Assembly (NCBI GenBank): GCA_963848525.1
Contig: CAWKDZ010000003.1
Location: forward strand, 506,500-570,499
Length of the DNA: 64,000 nt
DNA from: JACCTU01 sp963848525
GTDB taxonomy: Bacteria; Actinomycetota; Thermoleophilia; Gaiellales; Gaiellaceae
Reading direction: 5' to 3'
Each line of letters opens with the position of its first letter. Position 1 is the first letter of the stretch. The position numbers were made by a program, and so were the translations under genes. The notes under the pieces were generated by a model. The model was not told the origin of the DNA. It was given only the letters and a program-made list of their open reading frames with translations, and made no database searches. Of this stretch, positions 31,153 to 39,515 are shown one piece after another.

Positions 31153-31520
31153 GCGCCGCCGCGCGTTGCGAGCGCGACCGTCGCGTCGACGCCGCCCAGC
31201 CGCTCCCGCACGACGGCCAGCGCGAGCTCGCCGTCGACGTCGCCGTACGTCAGCAGGTCGACGTTCGCGAGCCGGAGCTCCGGCCACGTATGGATGCTGA
31301 GGTGCGACTGCGCGAGCAGGAGCACGCCGGTGACCGCGCCGTTGGGAAAGACGTGGAACGCCTCGCCGACCACGCGGGCACCGCCTGCGTCCGCCCCCGC
31401 GTACAGAAGCGCGCGAATTCCGTCGCGGTCGACGAGGATCGCGGGGTCGCGAACGCGAGCGTCGAGCGTGTAGAGGCGCATCGACGCAGCGGCGGTGCTC
31501 GGTTGTCCTGCGAAGGTCAA
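31149..31520 (-). CDS. SpeD-like pyruvoyl decarboxylase (AdoMet decarboxylase family), catalytic Cys replaced
   Basis: 123 residues from the TTG at 31518-31520, which has an excellent GGGAGG ribosome site 7 bases upstream. The self-cleavage motif is present (QSHLSIHTWPE; Ser72 would become the pyruvoyl group, His77 is the processing His). Two departures from classical SpeD: Gln71 replaces the Glu before the cleavage Ser, and Tyr92 (LLTYG) sits where the proton-donor Cys is found (FTCG). It overlaps bpsA by 4 bases, so the two are coupled. It may still decarboxylate SAM to feed bpsA, or may act on another amino acid, as reported for some diverged SpeD homologues. Confidence 0.82.
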   Translation of the reverse strand: MTFAGQPSTAAASMRLYTLDARVRDPAILVDRDGIRALLYAGADAGGARVVGEAFHVFPNGAVTGVLLLAQSHLSIHTWPELRLANVDLLTYGDVDGELALAVVRERLGGVDATVALATRGGA

Positions 31521-31748
31521 GCAGATGCCTCCCGGCAGCGAGGAACGACGAGAACGGCCGCCGTCCTGCGCGCCCGAGGCGATCTGAAAGAGAGGCTGTC
31601 GGGCTAGCGGCGGCCGAAGGAGGTGTGCGTCAGCTCAGTCATCTGTGCATTCCTCCTTCCGCTCGTACGGCGTCCGACGATCCGATTATGCGGCGCAATG
31701 CCGGTGAGCGCAACGTTTGGAGCAGCGGCAGGGTGGAACCGTACGCGC

Positions 31749-32510
31749 ATGAGCCTCGACGGAATGTGGTCGGTCGAGCGATCGGGGGGCGCCCTGCCGC
31801 CGATGGTCGGCGTCCGCAAGCGGATTCACGGGACTGCGGGCGAGACGATCGCGGGGCCGCTGCGGATGCGGTTCGACGTCCGCGGCAACGAGCTTCGCTA
31901 CCGCAGGCCGTTCGTCGGCCTGGTGGACGAGCTCGCGCCGGACGCCGACGGCTACGACGGCCGCGCGACGTGGTTGGGCGTCGAGCTGGGACGTTTTCGA
32001 CTGAGGAGGATCGACGTGACCGAGGAGCTCAGGAGCCAGCTGGTCAAGCACATCGACGAGGCGCTCGGGATGGAGCAGAACGTGCTCCGGATGCTCGACT
32101 CGATGATCGCGAACACGAGCGACCCGGAGATCAAGGAGCAGCTGCGCGAGCACAAGCTCGACACCGAGAAGCAGTCCGACCGGCTCCAGCGCAGGCTCGA
32201 GGCGCACGGAGCCTCCCCCTCGGCCGTCCGCGAGGGAGTGGGGATCATGCAGGCGCTGATGAAGAGCGTCCTCGACGTCGCGCGGAGCGAGAAGGCCGGC
32301 AGGAACGCGCGCGACGGCTACGCGACCGAGCACATGGAGATCGCCACGTACCAGCTGCTCGAACGGATCGCGCAGCGCGCGGGCGACGAGGAGACCGCGC
32401 AGGCAGCGCGCGAGTGCCGCGCGGAGGAGGAGGCGATGGCGAAGAAGATCGAGGCGAACTGGGACCGCTTCGCCGAGCTCAGCCTCCAGGAAGCCGGTAT
32501 CGCCGTCTAG
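31749..32510 (+). CDS. DUF892 ferritin-like protein with an extra N-terminal domain
   Basis: 253 residues from the ATG at 31749. Residues 1-88 are a small beta domain (MWSVERSGGALPPMVGVRKR ... GPLRMRFDVRGNELRYRRP) not recognised as a named family. Residues 89-253 are a four-helix ferritin-like DUF892/YciE-type domain: QLVKHIDEALGMEQNVLRML, IKEQLREHKLDTEKQSDRL, YATEHMEIATYQLLERIA and AARECRAEEEAMAKKIE, with Glu/His residues positioned for metal. A strong internal ribosome site (GAGGAGGATCGAC) precedes a GTG at 32015, exactly where the DUF892 domain begins, so a shorter product may also be made. Divergent from the polyamine genes. Confidence 0.8.
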   Translation: MSLDGMWSVERSGGALPPMVGVRKRIHGTAGETIAGPLRMRFDVRGNELRYRRPFVGLVDELAPDADGYDGRATWLGVELGRFRLRRIDVTEELRSQLVKHIDEALGMEQNVLRMLDSMIANTSDPEIKEQLREHKLDTEKQSDRLQRRLEAHGASPSAVREGVGIMQALMKSVLDVARSEKAGRNARDGYATEHMEIATYQLLERIAQRAGDEETAQAARECRAEEEAMAKKIEANWDRFAELSLQEAGIAV

Positions 32511-32513
32511 CCC

Positions 32514-32810
32514 TTACAGGAGCCACGGCGACAAGAAGCGCTCGATCTCCCGGCAGCCGCGCGGCTGCTCGAGCCGCGCCGCGACCGACTTCGCCTCCAC
32601 GACCAGGAGCGTCGGCAGCCGGTCGACGCGGAAGCGCTCGACGAGGTCGGGCCGTGCCGCCTGCTCCACCCGGTAGAGGTCGAACGTGCCGTGGTTGCGG
32701 CGTCGCTGGAGGACCTGCGCAAGGAAGCCCTCGGTGCGGCGGCAGGCACCGGACCGTGCTGAGTAGAAGAAGACGAGACCCGGTCTCCCGAGGTCTACCG
32801 TGGCGGCCAT
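32514..32810 (-). CDS. Thioredoxin-fold protein with a single active-site Cys
   Basis: 98 residues. The fold is thioredoxin-like: LVFFYSARSGACRRTEGFLAQVL (first strand and redox helix), FDLYRVEQAARPDLVERFRVDRLPTLLVVEAKSVAARLE with the conserved cis-Pro in LPTLLV, and a C-terminal helix. Only one Cys is found at the active site (SGACRR), followed by Arg where the second Cys would be. A monothiol role, or one that binds without redox chemistry, is possible. It converges with the DUF892 gene, 3 bases apart. Confidence 0.75.
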   Translation of the reverse strand: MAATVDLGRPGLVFFYSARSGACRRTEGFLAQVLQRRRNHGTFDLYRVEQAARPDLVERFRVDRLPTLLVVEAKSVAARLEQPRGCREIERFLSPWLL

Positions 32811-32899
32811 CTGATTCCCCCTCCTCGATGAGCGGGCGGGGATCAGGCCCGGTACGCCTGAAATCGTAGCTGTCGCGGCCGCTCTGGTAAACCAGGCGG

Positions 32900-34136
32900 A
32901 TGCGCCGCGTGGTCGTGACGGGGCTCGGGGCGGTGACGCCGATCGGCGGCGACGTCGCCTCGACGTGGGAGTCGGCCCTCGCCGGGCGGAGCGGCGTCGA
33001 CTTCATCCGCGCGTTCGACCCCGCCGGCTTTCCCGTCCGGATCGCGGCGGAGGTCAAGGACTTCGACCCGACGACGGTCGTCTCGGCGAAGGAGGCGCGC
33101 AAGCTCGACCGCAACGTGCTGCTCGCCGTCGCGTCCGCGAAGGAGGCCGTGGCCGACGCCGAGCTGAACGGCTTCGACCCGAGCCGCGTCGGCATCGTCT
33201 TCGGCTCGGCGATCGGGGGGTTCCTCGGGATCATGGAGCAGGCCGAGGTGCTCCGCGAGCGCGGGCCGGACCGCATCTCGCCGAACTTCCTCCCGAACGT
33301 CCTCGTCGACTCGGCCAGCGGGCAGCTCGCGATCACGCTCGGGATCCGCGGCCCGAACTACGCGCCCGTCTCGGCGTGCGCGACCGGCTCGCACGCCGTC
33401 GGCGAGGGTGCGGAGCTGATCAGGCGCGGCGACGCGGACGCGGTGCTCGCCGGCGGCACCGAGGCATGCATCCATCCGTTGATCCTCGCCGGGTTCTGCG
33501 CGATGCGCGGGCTCGCGGCCGAGGAGGAGCATCCGCCCCGGGCGTCGAGACCGTTCGACGCGACGCGCGCCGGCTTCGTGATCGGCGAGGGCGCATGCGC
33601 GCTCGTTCTCGAGGAGCTCGAGCACGCGCGCGCCCGCGGCGCGAGCGTCTACGCCGAGGTGCTCGGCGTACGGCACCTCGAACGACGCGCACCACATGGC
33701 CCAGCCCGAGCCGGAAGCGATCGGGGTCAGCGAGATGATGCGCTCAGCGCTGCGGCGCGCCGAGGTGGAGCCGGAACGCGTCGGCTACATCAACGCGCAC
33801 GGCACGTCGACGCCGCTCGGCGATCTCGCCGAGACGCGTGCGATCAAGCGGGTGTTCGGTGAACACGCCTACGAGCTCGCCGTCTCGTCGACGAAGTCGG
33901 TCACTGGACACTGCTTCGGAGCGGCGGGCGCGATCGAGGCGATGATGTGCGTGCTCGCGGTCCACCACGGCGTGCTCCCGCCGACGGCGAACTACGAGCA
34001 TCCCGACCCCGAGTGCGACCTCGATTACGTTCCGAACGAGTCGCGGGAGGCGCAGGTCGACGTCGCGCTCTCGAACGCCATGGGCCTCGGCGGGCACAAC
34101 GCCTGCGTGCTTGTCGGCCGCTTCGACGACAGTTGA
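32900..34136 (+). CDS. fabF: Beta-ketoacyl-ACP synthase II, with a frameshift
   Basis: About 411 residues if corrected. It condenses malonyl-ACP with acyl-ACP in fatty-acid elongation. The first frame gives MRRVVVTGLGAVTPIG and the nucleophile Cys160 in VSACATGSHA, then runs to YAEVLG. One extra G at about 33668 moves the rest (HMAQPEPEAIGVSEMM, YINAHGTSTPLGD and KSVTGHCFGAAGA with the two active-site His, GLGGHNACVLVGRF) to the +1 frame. Uncorrected, frame 0 ends at 33862. There are no other fatty-acid genes next to it. A strong terminator follows at 34143. Confidence 0.92.
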
Positions 34137-34142
34137 TCCGCA

Positions 34143-34174
34143 GGTCGCGAATCCGCTCGCGCGGATCCGCGACC
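34143..34174 (+). terminator. Terminator after fabF
   Basis: GGTCGCGAATCCGC (34143-34156) and GCGGATCCGCGACC (34161-34174) pair over 14 bp with one A-C mismatch and a TCGC tetraloop, 6 bases past the stop. A second palindrome (GCGGCCGC-TTC-GCGGCCGC) follows at about 34191-34209 and may serve the convergent gene. Confidence 0.75.
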
Positions 34175-34234
34175 GCGAGAATCCCTAAAGGCGGCCGCTT
34201 CGCGGCCGCTATCGCAGCGATTCCATCGACGTCA

Positions 34235-35338
34235 CTAGCGGACTCGCGCGCGGTTGTTCGCGGGTGCCGGGTCGAGGTGCCAGCCCGACACGAGCGCCGT
34301 CCCGCGGCGCGCGCGCACGCGGACCGCACGCGTCGCCGAGGGCTCGAGAGTGCCGAGCTCGACGACGCGCCGCCGCGGCGTCGTCCACGTGAGCCGGACG
34401 CGCTGCGCGGGCGCGGGGCTCGCGTTGACGACCGTCGCGATCAGCTGCCGTCCGGCGCGGCGGAGCGTGACGCGGAGGTCGATCGTCGGCTGCCAGTCGA
34501 GGTCGCGCGCGTTGACGTTGCCGGTCCGCAGCCGCCGCTGGCCGCTCCCGTCCGCGTTCATGACGAAGACGTCGCGGTCGAAGACGACGGGATCGCGGTC
34601 GGACTCGAACGCGATCTGCGTCCCGTCCGGCGACCATGCCGGGCGCCAGTCCCCGGACGGGTCGTCGGTCAGCCGCGCGACGCCGCTCCCGTCGGCGTTC
34701 ATCACGTAGACGTTCGAGTTGCCGTCACGCTCGCTGTTGAACGCGATGCGCGTGCCGTCCGGCGACCAGGCGGGGTGCTCGTCGCGGGCCGGGTCGTTCG
34801 TGAGCGCGACGCGCCCCGTGCCGTCGACGTTGACGACCTCGATCTCCAGGTTGCCCGCCGCGTTGCCGGCGAACGCGATTCGCGTTCCGTCGGGCGACCA
34901 CGCTGCACCCCAGTCGGGCGCGGGGTGGTCCGTGAGCCGTCGCTCGCCCGTGCCGTCGGCGCGGATCACGAAGAGGTCCTCGCCGCCGCGGTCGCTCGTG
35001 TAGACGAGCTGGGTTCCGTCGGGAGACCAAGCAGCGAAGTAGTCCGGCGCGGGGTCGCGCGTGACCCGAGCTCGCGCCGTGCCGTCAGGGCGCATCGTCC
35101 AGATGTCGTAGTTGCGGTCGACGACGGTGTCGAAGGCGAGCAGACGGCCGTTCGGCGACCACGCCGGCGAGAGGCCGGCGCCCAGCGAGCGGGTGGCGCT
35201 CCCGTCGGCGCCGAGCGTCCAGACCTCGGCGGAGTAGAAGTACGCGAGCCGCCCGTTCGAGCCCGGGAACGACGCCTGCGAGGCGCTCGCCCCGAAGAGC
35301 GTCAGCACGCTAAGCGTCAGGATCGACAGCGTTCGCAT
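34235..35338 (-). CDS. Secreted TolB-like beta-propeller protein
   Basis: 367 residues from the ATG at 35336-35338. Signal peptide (LSILTLSVLTLFGASASQA), then six or seven TolB/PD40 blades with the repeated signature AWSPDGT.I.F followed by ...VMNADGSG..RLT (for example AAWSPDGTQLVYTSDRGGE, PAWSPDGTRIAFNSERDGN). The C-terminal 90 residues are a separate beta domain (DLRVTLRRAGRQLIATVVNASP). There is no TolA/TolR/Pal here; in actinobacteria such propellers are stand-alone exported proteins of unknown ligand. Overlaps the 3' end of the upstream HAD gene by 29 bases. Confidence 0.88.
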   Translation of the reverse strand: MRTLSILTLSVLTLFGASASQASFPGSNGRLAYFYSAEVWTLGADGSATRSLGAGLSPAWSPNGRLLAFDTVVDRNYDIWTMRPDGTARARVTRDPAPDYFAAWSPDGTQLVYTSDRGGEDLFVIRADGTGERRLTDHPAPDWGAAWSPDGTRIAFAGNAAGNLEIEVVNVDGTGRVALTNDPARDEHPAWSPDGTRIAFNSERDGNSNVYVMNADGSGVARLTDDPSGDWRPAWSPDGTQIAFESDRDPVVFDRDVFVMNADGSGQRRLRTGNVNARDLDWQPTIDLRVTLRRAGRQLIATVVNASPAPAQRVRLTWTTPRRRVVELGTLEPSATRAVRVRARRGTALVSGWHLDPAPANNRARVR

Positions 35339-35963
35339 CCAGCTCCTCGAGAGAGGATAGGACGCGGTCGGCCAGCCGCAGCGACTCCTCGTCCGGTGGG
35401 AAGTGCGCGTTCGGGATCGCGACGACGCGAAGGCCCGCTGCATGCGCGGAGCGGATCCCGCTACGCGAGTCCTCGATCGCGGCGACATGGGCGGGAGCGA
35501 CGCCCAGCCGGCGGCAGACCTCCTCGTAGACGTCGGGTGCAGGCTTTCCGCGCGGCACCTCCTCCGAGGAGACGGTCGCGGCGAACAACCGGTCGATCTG
35601 CGCGAGCTCGAGCGCGAGGTCGATCAGCGGGCGGTTGGAGGACGACGCGAGGCCGAGCGGCCAGTGCGCGGCCAGGCGCTCGACGGCCTCGGACGCTCCC
35701 GGCAGCAGCGGCAGGGACTCGCGGTAGCGCGCCTCCATCCGGCGCACGACCTCGGCCGCGATCTCGTCGGGCGGGTCGTCGAGGCCGACGACGTCGTGCA
35801 TGTAGCGCGACCACTCGGGCGAGCTCATCCCCATCATGTCCGCCTGCGCGCGCTCGGACCAGCGGCCGCCGCGCTCGTGCGCGAGCTGCTCGCGCACCTC
35901 GTCCCAGAGCTGCTCGGTGTCGAGCAGCAACCCGTCGAGGTCGAAGACGACCGCGTCGATCAC
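35310..35963 (-). CDS. HAD-family phosphatase (beta-phosphoglucomutase-like)
   Basis: 217 residues from the GTG at 35961-35963. Motif I DLDGLLLDTE with nucleophile Asp and acid/base Asp, a helical cap (WSRYMHDVVGL, LLPGASEAVERLAAHWP), motif II LASSSN, motif III RGKPAPDVYEEV with Lys, motif IV AIEDSRSGIRSA. This is the pattern of phosphosugar phosphatases or mutases. It overlaps the flavin reductase gene upstream by 4 bases (GTGA), an operon of two or three genes. The substrate is not assignable. Confidence 0.9.
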   Translation of the reverse strand: MIDAVVFDLDGLLLDTEQLWDEVREQLAHERGGRWSERAQADMMGMSSPEWSRYMHDVVGLDDPPDEIAAEVVRRMEARYRESLPLLPGASEAVERLAAHWPLGLASSSNRPLIDLALELAQIDRLFAATVSSEEVPRGKPAPDVYEEVCRRLGVAPAHVAAIEDSRSGIRSAHAAGLRVVAIPNAHFPPDEESLRLADRVLSSLEELDANAVDPDA

Positions 35964-36421
35964 GCCGGCGAGTAGCCGCCCCCGCGGTAGACGAGCCCCT
36001 CCGCCTCGCGCCCGAGCTCGATCCGCTCGACCTCGGCGACGAAGATCGTGTGGTCGCCGGCGAGGTGCTCGGAGCGCACCGCGCAGTCGAACCACGCGAG
36101 CGCGTCAGCCAGCAGTGGGCCGCGTGCGCCGTCGCGCGCGTCGACGCCTTCCCAGAGCGCGATCGGCGGCACGCTGCGCGCGAAGTGCTGCGCGAGCGCC
36201 GCCTGGTCGCCGGCGAGCAGGCTCAGCGCGAACCCGCCCTCGTCGCGGATCAGCTCGTGCGCCTGCGTCTCGTGGCCGATCGCGACCGAGACGAGCGGCG
36301 GCTCGAGCGACACGGACGCGAGCGAGCCGATGGTGACGCCGAAGGGTCTGCCCAGCGTCAGAACGGCGATCCCGGCAGGGAAGCGTCGCATCGCCGAGCG
36401 CAGCTCGTCGCCTGTCGCCAC
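35960..36421 (-). CDS. Flavin reductase-like, FMN-binding protein
   Basis: 153 residues of the flavin_reduct family: LRSAMRRFPAGIAVLTLG, FGVTIGSLASVSLEPPLVSVAIG, FALSLLAGDQAALAQHFA, FDCAVRSEHLAGDHTIFVAEV. Such proteins reduce FMN/FAD with NAD(P)H and often serve a two-component monooxygenase; none is adjacent. Coupled to the HAD phosphatase downstream. Confidence 0.88.
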   Translation of the reverse strand: MATGDELRSAMRRFPAGIAVLTLGRPFGVTIGSLASVSLEPPLVSVAIGHETQAHELIRDEGGFALSLLAGDQAALAQHFARSVPPIALWEGVDARDGARGPLLADALAWFDCAVRSEHLAGDHTIFVAEVERIELGREAEGLVYRGGGYSPA

Positions 36422-36431
36422 GAGGGCGACT

Positions 36432-37331
36432 CTAATTCGGGCGGCAGTACTTCGAGTCGCCGGCGAGCGTGCGCTGCTCGTCGTTGGCGACGAGGTCGAG
36501 TTCGCGGTTGTAGGCCCCGGGCGCGATCGACTCCCACATCACGTCCGGCGTCACGCCCGGGCCGATGATCGTCGCGCGGTAGCGCTCGCCCTTGCCGCTC
36601 GGCCGGTTCCCGTGCGGGTAGAAGCCGTAGCAGAAGTTCCCGCGCGGGTTCTGCGTCAGGAAGCCGTTCTCGCGCTTCCAGCCCGGCCCGTACGCCGAGT
36701 TGAAGGTGTCGAGGTAGAGGTTGCGGGCGTGCGTGTCGAGCGGCTTCCCGGTCCGCGTGACCCGGAAGCCGAAGATCGGATGGCCGAGGTAGGCGTACGT
36801 CCCGTAGAGGTGGTCGTAGCGGCGGTACGCCCAGTCGAGCTTGATCGCGAGCTGGGGCAGGTCGCCGCGCCAGTGCGAGAGGCGAAGCTCCCAAGCGGCC
36901 TGCCGGCTGTTCGGCGCCAGGCCGTAGTTGGGGAGCATCCGCTGCCAGCTCTGGATCGCCCAGTACGAGCCGTCCGGTGCACGGCAGCCGATTACGAACC
37001 ACGCCAGCGCAGGCCCGTCGTACGGCGAGCACGCGTTCTTGTGCGTTCGCCAGAGCTGGCGGCGATAGCGGCCCCAGCCGCCCGAGTAGTCGAGCTTGAA
37101 CGCCACCTGGCGGACCTTGGCGTGCGGCGGTCGCGCGTTGACCGCGCCGAACGCGAGCACGCGGCGGACGCGTCCCCGCACTCGGTACGTCAGCAAGGCC
37201 CGGCCGTCCGGGTCGACGGCGAGCCGGATCCCCCGCGCGTCGCGGTCGATCAGCTCGGACGCAGGCGCAGCCGAAGCCGCGACGAGCGCAGCCAGCGAGA
37301 GAGCGAGCAGGACGACCCCCTTCGCGCGCAC
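36432..37331 (-). CDS. Secreted protein of unknown function
   Basis: 299 residues from the GTG at 37329-37331 (MRAKGVVLLALSLAALVAASAAPASE is a signal peptide). The mature part is rich in Tyr, Trp and Arg, with four Cys (KNACSPYDG, VIGCRAPDG, GNFCYGFYP, SKYCRPN) that could form two disulfides. It has blocks such as WRTHKNAC, YWAIQSWQRMLP and NLYLDTFNSAYGPGW. The same kind of protein is found in related actinobacteria as a hypothetical protein; I do not recognise a domain. It ends 10 bases upstream of the flavin reductase start on the same strand and could be the first gene of that operon. Confidence 0.75.
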   Translation of the reverse strand: MRAKGVVLLALSLAALVAASAAPASELIDRDARGIRLAVDPDGRALLTYRVRGRVRRVLAFGAVNARPPHAKVRQVAFKLDYSGGWGRYRRQLWRTHKNACSPYDGPALAWFVIGCRAPDGSYWAIQSWQRMLPNYGLAPNSRQAAWELRLSHWRGDLPQLAIKLDWAYRRYDHLYGTYAYLGHPIFGFRVTRTGKPLDTHARNLYLDTFNSAYGPGWKRENGFLTQNPRGNFCYGFYPHGNRPSGKGERYRATIIGPGVTPDVMWESIAPGAYNRELDLVANDEQRTLAGDSKYCRPN

Positions 37332-37378
37332 ACCGTCTGCATCGGCAGGTCGGCAAGCCGGCTCAAGCCTCTGAACGA

Positions 37379-37406
37379 GCGAAGGGCGGGGACCCCCGCC
37401 CTTCGC
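37379..37406 (-). terminator. Terminator after the DUF4383 gene
   Basis: GCGAAGGGCGGGG (37379-37391) and CCCCGCCCTTCGC (37394-37406) form a perfect 12-13-bp hairpin, about 20 bases past the DUF4383 stop and before the secreted-protein gene on the same strand. Confidence 0.75.
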
Positions 37407-37426
37407 AGAACGCTTGCCGATCGGGT

Positions 37427-37861
37427 CTAGGTTGCGGCTGCGGCCGGCCGCTCGCGGCCGAGCAGGAAGCCGGCGGCGAGCATGAGCACGCCGAGGCCGA
37501 AGTGCAGCCAGTGGTCCGCGTCGTTCGCCGGGATCCACTCCGCTGCGCCGACGAGCCCGAGGAGCCAGAGCAGCAGGTAGACGGCGCCGCCGCCGATCAA
37601 GAACGTGCGCGCGCCGTCCCATGTCCGGGAGAGCGCGAGACCGACGATCCCGAAGAGCAGGTGCACGAGGTTGTGCAGAACGCTCACACTGAAGATGCCG
37701 AACAGCTCTGCCTCAGACTCCTCACCGGCGAAGTCGCCGGGGGCGTCGGATGTGATGCCCGGGATGAAGCCGAAAATCCCGACGAGAATGAAGACGACCG
37801 AGACGAGCTGGGCGACCGTCACCAGCATGTCGCGCCCGCCGGCCATGGACCGGTCAACCAT
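37427..37861 (-). CDS. DUF4383 membrane protein
   Basis: 144 residues with four membrane helices: VTVAQLVSVVFILVGIFGFIPG, FSVSVLHNLVHLLFGIVGLAL, IGGGAVYLLLWLLGLVG and WLHFGLGVLMLAAGFLLG. The HNLVH.L.G..G motif and the final HFGLG.LML are characteristic of the family, which has no known function and is common in actinobacteria. Monocistronic; AGGAGG lies 7 bases before the ATG. Confidence 0.88.
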   Translation of the reverse strand: MVDRSMAGGRDMLVTVAQLVSVVFILVGIFGFIPGITSDAPGDFAGEESEAELFGIFSVSVLHNLVHLLFGIVGLALSRTWDGARTFLIGGGAVYLLLWLLGLVGAAEWIPANDADHWLHFGLGVLMLAAGFLLGRERPAAAAT

Positions 37862-37968
37862 GAAGTCCTCCTGGGGTAGCCGCTGACGAGTTCAGTCCAG
37901 CGTGTGGTTTTCCTGCGGCTGTGGTCGCGTCACCCGCGTCGGCGGTTCGGGGATGCAGAAATCGTGGC

Positions 37969-38838
37969 GTGTCGATAGCCCGACGAAAACCGCTGGCCGC
38001 CGTGATCGCCGTCGTCCTGCTCGTCGGCATCGGCGCAGCGGTCGCGCTGGCCCGTCGCGACGGCGGCGACCCGCCCGCGCAGGCGACGGGGTTCGGTCAC
38101 GTGCACGGCCTCGGGGTCAACCCGAGCGACGGCGCGCTGTTCGTCGCCACACATGCCGGCCTGTGGCGATTGGCGCAGGGCACGGACCGGCCGACGGCAG
38201 TGGGGGAGAGGAGCCAGGACACGATGGGCTTCACCGTCGTCGGGCCGGACACATTCCTGGGCTCGGGTCATCCCGACGCCCGTCCCGAGTCCCCGCCGCT
38301 GGGTCTGATCGAGTCGGAGGACGCCGGGAGGACGTGGCGCACGGTCTCGCTCGCCGGCGAGGCGGACTTCCACGTGTTGCGCTCGGACGGCACGCGCGTC
38401 TACGGCTTCGACGCAGCCGGCGGTCGCCTGCTGGTCAGCCCTGACCGCGGGCGGACGTGGGTCGAGCGCGAGGCGCCGGGTGCGGTGCTCGATCTCGCCG
38501 TCGATCCGGCGGAACCGACCCACCTGCTCGCGACCGGGGAGCGCGGTCTGCTCGAGTCACTCGACGAGGGCCGGACGTGGCGCACGCTGGGCGTCGACAT
38601 CGGCCTGCTCGCATGGCCCGAGCCCGTGCACGTCTACCGCGTCGGGCAGACGGGCGAGGTCGCGGTCACCATGGATGCCGGGCGGACCTGGTCCGTGGTC
38701 GGCAACCTCGGTGGCTTTCCCGCGTCGTTCACTGCGACGGTCGACGAGCTCTACGCCGCGCTGCTCGACGGGACGATCAAGCACTCGGCGGACCGCGGCA
38801 GGAGCTGGCAGACCCTCATCTCGCCCGACGAGTGGTAG
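37969..38838 (+). CDS. Exported BNR/Asp-box repeat protein (F510_1955 family)
   Basis: 289 residues from the GTG at 37969; a GTG at 37921 is possible. A signal/anchor helix (PLAAVIAVVLLVGIGAAVALA) precedes a beta-propeller with five Asp-box motifs of the form S.D.GRTW (SEDAGRTW, SPDRGRTW, SLDEGRTW, TMDAGRTW, SADRGRSW). It starts with FGHVHGLGVNPSDGALFVATHAGLWRL, which is diagnostic for F510_1955-type proteins. Although the family is sometimes named glycosylhydrolase, no catalytic residues have been defined. Divergent from DUF4383. Confidence 0.82.
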   Translation: MSIARRKPLAAVIAVVLLVGIGAAVALARRDGGDPPAQATGFGHVHGLGVNPSDGALFVATHAGLWRLAQGTDRPTAVGERSQDTMGFTVVGPDTFLGSGHPDARPESPPLGLIESEDAGRTWRTVSLAGEADFHVLRSDGTRVYGFDAAGGRLLVSPDRGRTWVEREAPGAVLDLAVDPAEPTHLLATGERGLLESLDEGRTWRTLGVDIGLLAWPEPVHVYRVGQTGEVAVTMDAGRTWSVVGNLGGFPASFTATVDELYAALLDGTIKHSADRGRSWQTLISPDEW

Positions 38839-38880
38839 CGGCGGGGGTGGTCAGTCGACCGCACGCGACCGAGCCGTCGA

Positions 38881-39459
38881 TCACAAACGGGCAGCTGCTG
38901 TCGCCAACTCGTCCTCGCCGAAGAGGTACGGCGTCGCGTTCGCGATCGCGTGATGCGGCGCGTCCGGATCCAGCGAGCCTTCGGCTGCGTTCAGTGCGTA
39001 GCGCACCGGGATCTCGTGCGTGACGACGAGGACCGTCTGCTCGGGGCGCTGGAGCAGCGTCCGGAACGCTCGGCCGTAGCGGGCCGCGGCTGCGTCCAGG
39101 CTTTCGCCGCCCGGAAACGGGTCGGCGCGGTCGTGCGCTTCCTTCCAGGCGCGGTAGTCGTCGACCGACAGCCCTTCGAGGTCGCCCACGTCGATGTCGT
39201 CGAAGAGCGGCTCGGGTTCGAGCGGCACGTCGCGGCCCTCGAGTGCAATCCTTGCCGTCTCGCGCGTCCGCCCGAACCGGGAGTGGATGCAGACCTCGAT
39301 CGTGAGATTGCGCACCTGCGCTCCGAGCAGGCGCGACTCGTCGCGGCCCTTCTCGGTCAGCAGCACCTCGCGGGCGGGATCGCCGTTGATCAGCCGCTCG
39401 ACGTTCAGGCTCGATTCGCCGTGACGGGCGAGGACGAAGAGCCGAGCCGCCGAGCCCAT
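38881..39459 (-). CDS. Histidine phosphatase (phosphoglycerate-mutase-like)
   Basis: 192 residues from the ATG at 39457-39459 (MGSAARLFVLARHGES). The catalytic His lies in LARHGESS, the Arg of the phosphate pocket in HSRFGRTRETA, the general acid Glu near LFDDIDVGDLEG, and the second His in VVTHEIPVRYAL. Substrates of this branch vary (sugar phosphates, nucleotides, cofactor precursors). Between tRNA-Ser(TGA) and the exported BNR protein. Confidence 0.9.
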   Translation of the reverse strand: MGSAARLFVLARHGESSLNVERLINGDPAREVLLTEKGRDESRLLGAQVRNLTIEVCIHSRFGRTRETARIALEGRDVPLEPEPLFDDIDVGDLEGLSVDDYRAWKEAHDRADPFPGGESLDAAAARYGRAFRTLLQRPEQTVLVVTHEIPVRYALNAAEGSLDPDAPHHAIANATPYLFGEDELATAAARL

Positions 39460-39515
39460 CCGCCGAGCATACGGACGGCACACAAGGAATCGCGCCCGGA
39501 GCGATTGTGCTTGAG

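Noticed and set aside
33947..36568. 873-residue open frame on the plus strand
   Set aside because: It runs antisense to the TolB-like, HAD and flavin reductase genes, is dominated by Arg/Ala/Pro and has no recognisable domain. In DNA of this GC content such shadow frames are expected.
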